Source: Rehmannia glutinosa (Eukaryota > Streptophyta > Magnoliopsida > Lamiales > Orobanchaceae). From it: a stretch of 64,000 bases of DNA. The notes beneath the pieces were generated by a model. The model saw nothing but the letters and a program-made list of their open reading frames with translations, was not told the DNA's origin and searched no databases. Below are positions 35,019 to 47,700 of this stretch, piece by piece (position 1 is the stretch's first letter; every line of letters starts with the position of its first letter). The translations under genes were made by a program, and so were the position numbers. The stretch lies in the NCBI GenBank assembly GCA_016081115.2, contig JABTTQ020001788.1, forward strand, positions 248,001-312,000, in the 5' to 3' direction.

Positions 35019-35273
35019 CAATAATTACAAAAATTACTATTGGGGTTTGACCTAATTACCAGAAAAATACAGTTATCTTTCAAAATTAAGAATACCCTCC
35101 TTGACATTTGTTTCTATAATACAAATTCAACTCTTAGGATGGTTATTTGTTAGGTAAATACAAACATGAAAGAGGCATGTTGTAATACCTTAATAGTGTA
35201 TTTGTAATTTTGAAAGATAGTTGGAGTTTTTTGTAATTAGGCTAAATCTTAGGGGTAGTTTTTATAATTATCC
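35019..35273. mobile_element. MITE downstream of NPF gene
   Basis: About 255 bp with inverted arms of about 80 bp: ATAATTACAAAAATTACTAT pairs with the right end AGTTTTTATAATTATCCC, and CAGTTATCTTTCAAAATTA pairs with TAATTTTGAAAGATAGTTG. Same family as the intron pieces. Confidence 0.65.
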
Positions 35274-37126
35274 CAATTAGCTATATATGCAATTATGTTT
35301 TGATCTTTTATGTGCAATGTTAGCACTATTTACGTTTACAAATAATACAGTTTTGGCAATTAAAATTAGTTAATCAATGTGTTCTAATGGTTTCCAATTT
35401 CTCTTGAAGTTTTGCATAATAGAAATTACAACAACATTAAGCACATTTTTTAAGATCAAATTCAAACCATTACAAAGAAATTGTAAGGGAGGGATGATGT
35501 TTGAATTCTTGATCTCAACTCTAATAGGTGAGGCCAAGTATTCTCTCTCCTGGTGTGAAATGGTGTATTAAGCACATATTAGTTCGTAAGTTCACGAGCT
35601 ATTCAACATCATTATGATTGAATTAGTTCTTAACAAGTTGGGTCTGACGAGCATCAGATTCAAAACCAAATGGGTATTTGGTTGAAGATTGGCAAAAAAA
35701 GGTCTATAAATTGGGCCTAGTTGTTGTTAGCCAACCCAATAAATCATTTGGGCTTAACCAATTAATATACAGTGGAAATGATATGCGAATTCAAATGTAT
35801 TTGTATTAGTTCTTAACAAGTTGTATTTAATATATTACACTAAATTTTGTTTGTTTATTTGTTTCAATAGAAAATCGCAAATATATCCTACTCAGAAATA
35901 TTCATCTGGACACGAAAAGCTTAAGAAAAGAAGACAAATATAAGAGTTCATTGAATCTCATTAAATAAATTTTATTTGAGATCAACATGATACAAACAAG
36001 ATTGAATGCATTATCGTTGCTTTCAATTGAGAGTGAATTTTTAGACAAACTTGATTATGGAAGACTAATTGATGACTTTACAAATAAAAATGCAAGGAGA
36101 TCAAGTTTCTATTGCTAATGTATTGGTAGTTTTTCCTTTAAATATATGGCATAATTAGATTGAAATATCTTTTTGTAGCAAGATATTTTAGTTAAATTTG
36201 AAACATTGAAATTGAAATATAATGTTTTTTTTTTTATGTTTTGATCAATAATTAAATTATTTTTCGTAAGATTTATTAATTAGTTATTTTTAATATTTTT
36301 TTTACAAGACTACGTACATAGGGCCCATATTTTTCCACATTTGACCCTCTAAAATATAGGAATGACCCTGGTGTGAATCAAATGAGCTAAATTATTATAA
36401 GTACAAGATCGGTTAAAACTTTTCATGGAAGCAAGGTAAGTTCGAACATTATTAATTAGGGACCATATCTCTTGTTCTATCTATTCCATTTTGTATTCCA
36501 CATGGTTGTATGAATAATACATGTCATTGAGATAAGCATGGATTGTTGATTGATTGAGTCTGTCTACCATGTCATTCATCCAAATGGTGGAATAGGAAGT
36601 GAATAAGAAAATTAGAACAAGAAATCTGAATGTTGGTATAATATAAAGGTGTTTCAATTCCAATATTGGGCAACACTGGCCTCAAGTTCCCACCACCTAG
36701 ACAATTCTTCGCACAAGTGTCTAATGTCCCACTGTCAACTTCTAGCCTCCCCCAATAAACCGTTGGTTTCCAGTGAAATTCAAACCCCCACCTGGCATTG
36801 GAAGCATGACAACATTGTCAATTAGTTGAGATGTATCTCATATGACTTGAACCCAAGACCACAAAGATCCCAGAGATCTTATATTATAAATAGATTGTTG
36901 AGTTGTTTGGATAAAATAAGATGGTGTAACTTTTATGATTTTAGTAAAGACATTTTTATAAATTTAATAGTCAAATTTAAAGAAAGTTGTTGAAATAAGA
37001 TATTTTTTGGGAAAACATTGGCTCTCTTTTTTTTTCCCCAAAAACATCTTATAAACTTCTAAACTTTTTTAAGATCCTATAAGCTCTTTCAGGGAAAAAT
37101 TACCAAATAATTTTAAGAGCTTATAT
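35274..37126. other. Intergenic, no gene seen
   Basis: AT-rich, only short open frames. 37030-37126 (aacttctaaactttttt, gctcttt...aaattaccaaa) shares phrases with 62900-63080 and is probably another dispersed repeat. Confidence 0.5.
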
Positions 37127-40100
37127 GTAACACCTCATAAATTACTTGGTCTTTGGGATAGTGATTTTTGGCCTTTTAGGATTTTTATTTTGGTCGAACA
37201 TAGAAATGCCCTTTTATTATTGTAAGTAGAGTGATTATTATATTGATAGGCGCATTTATTGAGCCCGCTTTTTATTAAAGCTCATATGTGTATTTTATTT
37301 TATTTGAAAATCTGCATAATTTTATTAGCAAGAAGGAGTCCTCATGTTTTATGAAATATTTATTAGATAAAAAAGAATTTTATTTGTACATATCCAAATA
37401 GATTTAACCTAATACATGGCCTAATACAACAAGGACTCTCTCAAACCTATACAAATGTGTATATATATATATATATGTCAATACCCTCAATCCCAACGAA
37501 CCTCACGTCAATTCTCAGAATTTTTCAAAGTCTCAAATTTCACGTTTAGACTGTCAAGGTAGGAACTCCCACAAGTTCTTTTTTTTTGTGTATTCTTTAG
37601 TATCACCATCAAACTCCCAGACCCAGACCACCCGAATCTCAGCCCATTGCCGAAAAACCGAAAACACCTAAACCTTCGAGAGACACCCACTGCCATCCCT
37701 TAAACGCCCAGAATCCCTAGTCACCGCCATCCTTGAACCCACCACCAAAAACCCCAAATAGCCCGTGCCACTACCCAACGTCCGGTTGTCGGCGTGAATG
37801 TGTGTGCGACGATTACAAGAATAGAGAAGGGACCGAGTGATTTTGAAAGTAACAGTGAGGGAGATGAGGATATTAGTTGATAAGGAAAAAAAAGAAAAAA
37901 AAAAGAAATATTGGGGGTGGTGATGTGCGACGGGAAGCAGAGAGTAGAGTTTGAGATGGGAGGTTTGCAAATTTGACAAAGATAAGAGTGACGGGGTGGA
38001 CGGTGGAGGAGGAAAAAGGTGAGACTCAAATCTAACTTTGGGAATTGGAGTTTTAGTCATTTGGGTCCTACTTTTCCAGAAATTACACGTTAACCCTCCT
38101 AAAGTTCCAATTGCTTCCAAGACAGTCCTTTGACTTAAGCAAATGACTGATTTTTATCCCTATTAAATTCTAGATTTCACAAAAAAAAAGCCCCGACCCG
38201 ATTTTTACCAAGTTGACTTATTTTGGCCAAGCCTAATGTTGATCGGATTTGGGAAAATTGGTCACAACTCACAAATCAGCTTATTCCTAATTCTTTGTTC
38301 ATTTTTTTCCTCAACCCTAATTTCCTAAGCTATGTATTAAGTTAAAGTTTATTTTCATGTGTAGAAAATGATACTTTCGAGGTCTAGGATTTTCAAGCAC
38401 AAGTAATTTCATATTTTTCCAAGTCACGACTGCATTTTAAGGTGGGGTTTACTGCTTATTGTCTACTTTAAATGCCTTGTTATGATCGTTATATGTATGA
38501 GAATGTTAAACATGACGCATTTGACACAAAGGTCTTAATTGTAATCATCGACAAGGTACTTAATTGTACTAGCACAATTGGTCTACGGGCTTGTTTGATC
38601 AAACCATAGAAATCATAGGTGTGTATACAATTATGATTATGCTTGTGTATTTGATTTAGACAATGCGTCCCCACTGAGTTGTTGATATCTCACCATTTTC
38701 ATTTAACAATTTTTCCAGGTTAGGAGTCCGACGTGGCACATGGTGGATGCATGTGATCGGGGTTATGCAAAGTTTTCTTTTGAATTTATTTTATAATTAC
38801 TAAGAGTTTTCAGACAATGTTTATCTTTTTAAAAATTTCCGACGATATGTATGTACTTAATGTATTTCGACTGTGTACCGACCATGTGTCGACCCTTATG
38901 TGATGTACTTATAGTACCAACTACCTTCTAACCCTATTTTAACTTTTATTTCGACCTTACACTTTGTTGTTTTTGTTTGAAGCAGGGACAATATGGCTCT
39001 CGTTCCAAATAAAAATGATCATTGGCAGCGGAGGACGTGTGACTGTCGTACATCCAGGATGTGCATCCAGTTTAGACTTAGATTTTGTGTCGAACCTTTT
39101 CGTCGTGAAGACATTGTTATATATTAGTATCTTGTATCTGAACTTTCTTAGTCAAACAGTTTTATGAATTAGTACTTATGTGATTGTAACTTCTTAGATT
39201 AGTACAGTTGACTCGGTTTTGCTACCTTATAATCTTAGTTGTATTTGAATATTAGCTATTTTGCATATTTTTACATTCTTTCTCCAGTATATAAACACAA
39301 TTATTTTAGTTTGTTTTGATAATGAATTTCTTTCTCCATATTAAATATTTGTTGTGAATAGTGAATATTGAATGTAAAACAGGAAAAAGATTGAGGCCAG
39401 GGAACTAATTAATCATAAAATATTAAGTACTAATACAAACAACTAACTCAAGCAACACAAGGACAACGTGAACTTTAATATTAAAATTACAAGAATTGTG
39501 AAATGGTGACATCCGCAAGGACAACCACGTGCTTTGTTTGCTTCCCATTAAAACACCAACGACGATTACTTAAATCGAACTCCCATGCACCATCCCAAAA
39601 AATTAGTATTGAGCATGAACCAAGACCTCAAATAATATATTAACAAACTAAAATCAGAAATTTACCAAGCCAACAACCACACAACCGACTACAAACGACT
39701 AGCGAACCAATCGCAACCATACACCATTTGTAAGTACCGGCCATACACCGACCATACACCAACCACAAAACCAACTATATACCGGATAAATGACCAACCA
39801 ACGATGTCTTGAACAAATTTTAACAAAATCGACTTAATTCTATAATTTCATCACATTTTGACTTCCAAATCACTACATGTGCTAAAATGCAAATTGTTAC
39901 GAATTACCCAGTCCATAACACAAACTACATTGCGTATTTGACAATTGTATACAAATAAAAAATGACAAACTTAATAGCAAACATAAATAAAAAAAAAAAA
40001 CAAGACTAACCACTTTCCATATTTTTACCTAAACTAGTTGAAAATTCGTAGAACTCGAAACACCTCTGCTCGAACTCAGAAATCGGCTGAAAAGAGCTCG

Positions 40101-41240
40101 CGAAAAAAAAACCACAAATAAGATGGAAATGGGCTCTTCCATCCTCCATGCTCGCGAAAAACACCTCTGCTTTCGAAATATTCCGTCAAAAATGCGGGAG
40201 ATGGGAACAATGTCTTCCACCCTAGCCGGAAAATATTTGTGATTTCGGTGGAGATGGGAGAATCACAAATGAATTTGCTTGAAAGATGAAGAAGTTCAAC
40301 CCTGGGTGAACTTGGTTTGATTTGAGAAGGGAATAACACTTTACCAAAATATTAAAAAAAATTGAGTAAATGGGTATCTTGGACATTTCACAGGAGTAAT
40401 GGGGGTATAATTTAAAGGATTTCGGTTGGGGGCATTTTTCCAAAAAAATTGTGAAAAGAGGGTATTTTTCCAAATTTCCCTTTTAAAATCATGTAAAAGT
40501 ATAATAATATTGGGGACAAAAATGGTATTTCATAATTTAATTAAATATAATTCATTTTATATTTTGTTTATTTAATATTATTGAATTCTTGAAAGGAGAA
40601 AAGTGGAGAAGATTGTGGGTTAACTTGCAACTGATTTCTCAGGTACTCCATTTTTATTTTGGGTTATTATTCATTTTGGGTATATTGTTGCTAACCCTAT
40701 TATTTAATAATTTAGTTAAATTAAATCAAAATAAAAAAATTGTTATTGAATATAGGAGAAACGACGTAAGCTTGTTTGATATAAATAAATTAGTATAATA
40801 TATTTTTGTTTTGTTTTTTCTTGGCACTTGGTAGTTGCTTGAGATTTTGATTTATATTTTTTCATTCAATTTGAAATTCATTTGTTTGATTTGCTCTGGT
40901 GAAAAGGGTAGTGGGATATTATTTTATTTAAAATTTATTTGATTCAAAAATTCATTTGTTTGGTTTTAAAAATATCAAAAAAATTAGGATATATTAATAA
41001 TTAGTGGGATTCATTTCATTTGATTCTCTTGAAACAACTATGTAATTCAATTAATTGAGTAAAATTTGTGGGATATACTTTTGAAATCAATTTATTTGTT
41101 TTCGACTCATTTTTAATTGGCTCAAAAAATGGTTCATTTTAAGAGATGTTTAAAGAATGTTTCATTTGTTTGGTTCAGTAGCTATTTGAAGTTGAATTGA
41201 CTTGAATGTTGAACTTCATATTTTCCTCTCTTCTTTGCAG
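37127..41240. other. Intergenic, no supported gene
   Basis: No protein domain recognised. TGTAACACCTC at 37127 looks like a Ty3/gypsy LTR start but no matching end was found. A (TA)n tract lies near 37450-37475, a C-rich stretch at 37610-37760, and an accatacacc-type low-complexity run at 39690-39790. Some open frames at 37500-38120 and 40029-40473 have no recognisable product. Confidence 0.5.
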
Positions 41241-42259
41241 ATGAAAAAGACACAAAGAATTGAAGCATTCCCTAAAAGAAAGAATGTCGTTACTCCAACA
41301 TCCATGTCAAATCCATCTACATAAACTGATCATTTAACTCCTGAAAATCGTCCTGTAAAATCTTTAAGAGCTGAAATTAACGAAAAAATAATATTCAATC
41401 ATTAGAACGTGATCCTGGGTTGCGACGACCAATATGAGAGTATTCTATTGAGAAGCGTGATGAAATTAGGAGAGCTTATATTAAGGTTGATCCATACCAA
41501 TATGTACTTTCAAAGTATCCAAAATCTGGAGAAAAATATATTCGCAGTTTTCAGGCATCATGGTTTAAGACATTCCCATCTTGGCTGAAATATTATCCTA
41601 CTATAGATGCTGCATTTTATCTACCATGTTATATATTCCATACTCAACATGGGCCTTCCAGATTAGATGCATTCACTATAAATGGATTTCAATCATGGAA
41701 AAAGGTTAGAGATAGAAAGAATTGTTCGTTTTTGGCACATATTGGAAAAATCTCACTTCACCCATCGCAATGCTGAGAAAACATGTGTAGATCTCATGAA
41801 CCAACAATCACATGTTGCACAAAGTATTGAGAACTTCACATCACAAGAAGTTCTTTGAAAATCGATTTTGCTTGAAAGCTTCGATTGCGTCAACTAGATG
41901 GCTTGCATTTCAAGGATGTGCTTTTAGAGGCCACGATGAGTCCACAACATCAATGTTTTAGAATTGTTTAGTTTCATGGCTTCTTACAATGATAAACTTT
42001 TGTTCTCTTATGCCAAGGAAAGTCTGAAAGATTGAAACATATTTTCTCTCTACGTGGGCCTGGACTCTTGGAGTGAGTTTTGATGGGGGAAAAAGAAAAG
42101 TTAAAGTTGATACATATATATATATCATGTACGTGTATGTATATTTACAGAATGGTGGTTACTTTTTCTTTATTAGGCTCTGTGGGCAAAACCCACTAAT
42201 TTTAGTTATATGAGATGTTTTTTAGTCATTAGGGGCCCAAGCACTTGAGAAAAATAATA

Positions 42260-43073
42260 GGGAAATTACTGAGAATATCTTTGATTTTGTTACCATTATC
42301 ACACAATATCTCCAATTACTTTCTTGTCTTATTTTTTTACTTTTGTACCTAATTTTTTTAGGCTCCTTGCTATTTTTGATTTTTTTATTATTTTTTCCGT
42401 TTTTTGTTCTTGCATTGTTTTATATGTTATATAAGTTGTTTCGAGAGTTGTTTAAATATGTTTCTTTATTGTTTCTATGTTGTTTCTTTGTTGTTTCGAT
42501 GTTTCAAAACAACTTTAACTATTTTTTATGCTGTTTTTTATTCATATATTATTTTGTACATTGTTTCTATTATTTTGGTGTTGTTCTATAATATTTTTAA
42601 TGTTGTTCTAATAAATTTGTTGTTTTCATGTAGTATTCAATGTGTAATACAATCTTTACCTATTTTTAAGCTCTTTTTATTCATGTTGTGTTTTAAATAT
42701 TTTTTACGTTGTTTCTGGGTTGTTTCCATACCCTTTTTAATGTTGTTCTGATATTTCTTTGTTGTTTCAATGAAGTTTTCGATGTTTAAATATAATTTTT
42801 TACCTATTTTTATTAAAAGAAACATGTTAGAAACAATGTTGAAACACAGAAACTTGTTTGAAACATGTTAGAAACAATGTTGAAACACAGAAACATGTTT
42901 GAAACATGTTAGAAACAATGTTGAAACAAAGCGTAAAATTTTACGGGAATTTTTGCTGGAGCGTATTGTTGTGTAAAAAAAGAGCGGGGAGCGTAAATTT
43001 AGGTAAAATTGCACCGGGAAGCGTAAAAGGCTGACATTAACTTAAAAAATGTGGGTATTTCTGTTAATTACCC
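42260..43073. mobile_element. Mutator-like MITE with 9-bp duplication
   Basis: 814 bp flanked by the perfect 9-bp direct repeat AAAATAATA (42251-42259 and 43074-43082). Ends are imperfect inverted repeats: GGGAAATTACTGAGAATATC against GGGTAATTAACAGAAATACC read from the right. Internally it is extremely AT-rich with repeated ttgtttc/gaaacaa phrases. A 9-bp duplication is the Mutator signature. It has no transposase. Confidence 0.75.
42819..42930. repeat. 41-bp tandem repeat, about 2.7 copies
   Basis: Unit begins GAAACATGTTAGAAACAATG and continues TTGAAACACAGAAACNTGTTT; copies start at 42819, 42860 and 42901. Inside the Mutator-like MITE. Confidence 0.85.
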
Positions 43074-43771
43074 AAAATAATATTACATATAAAAATATTA
43101 AAAAATAAGTTGGGGGGAGGCCTAGGCCCTTTTCTCACACACATACCTCCGCCCCTGCCCACAAGACTTTGCAAAACATGAGATGCTACAATTAAGAATG
43201 TAATTTGATCATCAATTTTATTATGTGCGGCAACTTCCTGATTTTAGAACACTGACAACTATTTTTGATTTATGTCAATGGTTGGTGAAAACCAGAAAGT
43301 CAGATATTTATCCACTCGTGTTTAGAGTGATAACTCTTATTGCCACTCTTCCAGTATCTGTGGCTACTAACGAGAGATCATTTTTTGTTATGAAAATAGT
43401 AAATAGACTATACTTCAAAACATAAAGGAAGATGAATTTCTCAATGATTGTTTGCTAGTGTATATTGAAAAGGAAAATGCAAAAATATTTGTTGTAAATT
43501 CACTAGTAGATAATTTCCGTGATATGCATGAGAGACGTCTAAATTTTAATAAAATAATGATGTTATTATGTCTTTTTGAATATTTATTAATGGCTATATT
43601 TGTAATTAAATTTTATTTTTGTATAAACAAACATTTGTTATCCATGTATATTGATGGTTGCCTACCCCAATACTATATCCTGGCTCGGCCCGTGTATAGA
43701 ACCTACTCGGGTATATCTATCATCTAATTGACCAGTGTTGCCTCACTAGTTACAAATTACAATGTGGAGAG

Positions 43772-44437
43772 ATCGTTTTCTTTAATTTTCCGTCATGGCT
43801 AGCTGTGTTTGAGTCTTTGTCCATTTCAAAGCCATTTAATAGAGCATGTTGTGCATTAACTAATGTTTCATAACCAGGTGGCTTAGCCCACCTGGCCACC
43901 ACAAGCAATTGTGGGATGGAGGTCAGGGGTTCAAATTCCTGCTCCATCAAATTGTTTGTGGGGTGGAGGTCAGGGGTTCATATCCCTTCTCCATCAAATT
44001 GCTCCCCGGGGCATATGCGGTTTGGTGAAGATTTGGTGGGAACTCATCTTGAATAGCATTCGTGTGGGTCCGATTCGGGGAGAGATCGTTATTAGTAGAT
44101 TGGGGGTCGAACATAATTATTCTTTTTACCTGGGAGGATCACGGTTGTACGTCGCCAGACCCGCCGTAACATCGCCGGTCGTGCACCCGTCGAACATCCG
44201 TCGCGTGCACATCCGCGGTTTACCTTTGGCGGCAGCAATGAGGAGCGGAATTGTTGTCCCGGGCGTAGTCGGCGTAAGTGCTGGAAAGGCTGAGTTATAA
44301 AAAAAAAAAAAAAAAAAAAAAAACTAATGTTTCATTATCGTTTTCTTCAATTTTCCGTCATGGCCAGCTGGCCTTTGTCGATTTCATTGCCATTTAATAT
44401 ATAAAATGTGCATGTTGTGCATTAATTAACGTCTCAT
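43772..44437. repeat. Tandem duplication of about 100 bp, split by a SINE
   Basis: 43772-43871 and 44337-44437 are near-identical (ATCGTTTTCTTTAATTTTCC, CCGTCATGGC, GCCATTTAATA, CATGTTGTGCATTAA). They were adjacent before the SINE inserted between them. Confidence 0.75.
43872..44321 (+). mobile_element. tRNA-derived SINE with duplicated B-box segment
   Basis: Starts ACCAGGTGGCTTAGCCCACC (A-box-like) and carries GGTTCAAATTCC (B box). The segment ggaggtcaggggttca...ctccatcaaattg occurs twice in tandem (43912-43956 and 43957-44001). A GC-rich body of about 280 bp follows, ending in about 24 A. It is flanked by the perfect 14-bp duplication AACTAATGTTTCAT (43858-43871 and 44322-44335). Length about 450 bp. 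Plus strand, 390 bp upstream of the NLR start codon. Confidence 0.85.
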
Positions 44438-44643
44438 TAGGTTGACATCTTATAGTCTTATAAAATTATACTATTCTATTTTATATTTCACATCATAAAT
44501 AAGTTATATATTTAATGTTTTGTTTAAATATATATATATACTTATGAAGAATTATATACATCATTTGCTAAAATAAGAAATATAAAAAAATATAAATATC
44601 GACTACTTGAATCGTCCAATTGACTGTTGTGGCCATTTACCAT

Positions 44644-44650
44644 TATATAT
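44644..44650 (+). promoter_or_regulatory. Candidate TATA box of NLR gene
   Basis: TATATAT about 65 bp upstream of the ATG at 44712; plausible by position only. Confidence 0.35.
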
Positions 44651-44711
44651 CAACATATGTTATAGTTATGCTAAAGAGAGTTAATTGTTCACCAGTGTGT
44701 CGATAATATTA

Positions 44712-47700
44712 ATGGCTTCTTATGCTGCTCTGATATCTCTTATGCACACAATTAAGAGCCTTCAAAGTACTTGTTATAATAATTATAGTAGTCTTCCAAA
44801 TTCATCTCTGGAAACCTTAGATTTTGCGTACGAGCAGGCTCAGTCCTTGAAACAACTTCTTGTATTATTGGATTCGGATGTAATCAGGATGAGTAAGATT
44901 TGGGTGCATCCGAAGAAGGTATTAAGAACTGGGATTGTATTTGAATCCCATTTATCAAATCAGTTCATCAATTCAGAAGATGGTGATGATGATGATCAAA
45001 TGGTACAATTCGTAAAAGAGTACAATAATTCCATGGACGAAAGGGTGGATGCTTCCAAAGGATTTGTTAGCGAAGCAATACGTAAGTTTGAACAATTACT
45101 CGAATCGCTTGTGTCCAAACTCAGACAACCTCTCCCACTCCAACAACTATTAGAGCAAATAGAGCAAGAGAAGAGTTCCTTTAAAGAATGGTTAGAGAAC
45201 AAAAATGACGACGGCGATGATGGTGAAAAGAATTCAAATATGGTTCGATTATTGTGTGAAATTCCTATAAACTGGGATCTCATTTCAGGTTGCTGTGAAC
45301 CGATTAAGGAATGGTTAGGGAAGAAAAATGACAAGAATAAACAAGATGACGATGATGCTATTTCATCAAGATTAATTATCAAGGACCATCATGACGAGGA
45401 TGCTGTAAATAAATCACAGATGATTCGATTAATGACTGAATTTCCCTTAAACTGGGATCTCATTTCAGGTTGGTATATCGATTATATTGTCCTTATTTTT
45501 ATTAATATGTATACGTACAAATAGATTATTGTGTGCAGGGACGGACGAAGGCCAAGGCGGCGAGCTCAAAACTAATAGATAAATATGCAGTTTTTAGTTT
45601 TCATGATTTTATACAAATACTTATACTAAATTTACCGAATTTTGAAGCAATTCAAAGAATAATTATTATTTATTGATGATCAAGCAATGCTTGTGCTAAA
45701 GACTAAGGGGATGTATGGATATATTTCCAAGTCCAATTTTCGGTTTGTAGTGTTGGAAAATGAATTTTCAAACTTTATTGAATTTCGTGTAAAAATTGAG
45801 AATATGTTTGGTTTGTTGTCTGAATTTCTGTTTAGAAATGAAAATATATTTGATTATAGTATTTTTGACATAGATTTGCATGATTGTAATGAATTTTTGA
45901 CATCGTTTTGCGTGATTGTAGTGTATTTTCACATAGATTTGCGTAATTTTGGTGAAAACTTGTTTGGTTGAATTTTCAAAAGAATCTTTCCATAAAAAAC
46001 TGAAAACTGAAAATGACTTTATTTCTATTGAGAATTTCTTAAACAAACATAAATTCATTTTCTGGAATAGTTTGAAATTGGAAAATTGGATTTGGAAACA
46101 ATTCCATACATAACCTAATTGTTCCAATAATTGGTGTAAATGTTTAATTGTGTGAGACCAGCTGGCATATGCTGCTATACTATGATTTCTGTCAAGCACA
46201 AAATTAACTAACTAACTGCCTTTGATATTTATTTTCGATTGTCCAGAAATCAGGGAAACTATATACACGTTGACTATCAAATTGGAAGTATTTATCCAAA
46301 GATTAGGTAGGAATAGGAGCACAAGCAGCAGCGAGACACTAAATATTTTGGATGGACAGATAAGAGAAGCAGCATATAAATTACAAGATGTACTTGAATC
46401 TCATCATGTGTCCAATCAGTTTCTTTCACAATCAGAGTGTCATCCTTCCTCGTTATTCGTGGACCTGAAGGAAGCAAAGCCAGATATCTTTTCTTTTGCC
46501 TATTTCGTGAGGAAGATGAAAGAGGATTACATTAATGAATTAAACAACATCTTGCCTGAAGAAGATGGTGATGGTGCTATTTCATCAAGAATTGAGCATT
46601 TTGGTGGAAAAAAGTCAAACGTGGTGGTTGGATTATCTGATGAAGTTCACAAACTTAACGAGTTGCTCATTTATTCAAAGGGAAGTTATTACTCTCATAT
46701 TTTCCTAATAGTTGGGATGGCAGGCATAGGTAAGACCACCTTAGCTAAGGAAATTTTTGAAAATCCATCAATCTTGCGTCGTTTCGACCGTCGTGCATGG
46801 GTCACTGTTGGCCCAAACTATCAATTAAAAGAAATCTTGCAACGTATTCTGGCTCAAGTGAATCCTGACATTGAGAAAATTCTTATGGAAGGAGGTCATA
46901 CATTGGCCAACGTGAAAAGTATGTTGTATGACAGTTTAAAGTATAAGAGATACCTCATTGTTTTGGATGATGTATGGAACTCACAGCTCTATGAACACTT
47001 GATACTGTTACTCCCACACGATATGAAACAAAATCGAGTCTTGCTGACAACTAGGCTACATGAAGTTGCATATTTTTCTTCTGATTATAGTACTCTTAAT
47101 AAGCGTTTCATGAATAAAGAGGAAAGTTGGTGGCTTCTTTGTGAGAAGGTATTTGGTCACGAGCCTTGTCCTCCTCAACTTGAGAAAGTTGGAAAGAAGA
47201 TTGCCGAAAATTGTGACGGCCTTCCTCTTACAATCATTACGGTCGCCGACCACTTATCCAAAGCTGAGAAGACCCCAGAGTACTGGAATAAGGTGGCAGA
47301 AAAAGAAAACTCAGTTTTCATGGATGCATGTGATCAAATGTCAGAGGTACTCTATCCAAGCTACAACTACTTATCTCAACATTTAAAAGCATGCTTTTTC
47401 TACATGGCACTTTTCCCGAAAATTATGCGATCCTGCACTCCAAGCTTATCGATTTGTTGAGTGTTGAAGAATTTCTTGAACCAATGCCATCCAAAACAAT
47501 AGAAGGTTATGCTGAGAACTGTTTGAAGGAGCTTCTTTCCAAAACTCTTATTTTGATCCACAAGCATGGTTCCACAGCCAAAGTGAAAACTTACAGAGTC
47601 CATTCTGTCTTTCGACATCTGTGTGTTAAAGAAGCTGTTAAGAACAAATTTTTTCATGTTTTCAACCGTTATTCTGATTGCTTAGGAGATATGAAAAACC

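Larger units (their letters stand above)
41241..43560 (+). pseudogene. hAT transposase (TTF/DUF4371 type), split and deleted
   Basis: The 5' part (41241-42010) starts with an ATG right after a good splice acceptor (tttgcag). It reads MKKTQRIEAFPKRKN, RRAYIKVDPYQYVLSKYP, the TTF zinc-finger block SFQASWFKTFPSWLKYYP...FYLPCYIF, NGFQSWKKVRDRKNCSF and LKASIASTRWLAFQGCAFRG. The 3' part (43205-43560) is the hAT dimerisation region: FDLCQWLVKTRKSDIYPLVF, TLPVSVATNERSF, then DNFRDMHERR. The catalytic middle is missing, and a Mutator-like MITE (42260-43073) lies in the gap. Stops and frameshifts occur in both parts, so it is dead. Confidence 0.85.

Noticed and set aside
36660..36900. B-box-like GGTTCAAGTC on the minus strand, possible SINE
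   Set aside because: No A box, A-tail or target duplication could be found; a chance match or an unrelated repeat is as likely.
37500..38120. Minus-strand open frames of 100-150 codons
   Set aside because: Low-complexity C/T- and A-rich sequence, no recognised motif; open by composition.
37127..39180. TGTAACACC at 37127 as start of a Ty3/gypsy solo LTR
   Set aside because: The expected GGTGTTACA end and flanking duplication are missing.
42343..42751. Phe/Leu/Cys-rich open frames suggesting membrane proteins
   Set aside because: Produced by T-rich ttgtttc repeats inside the Mutator-like MITE.
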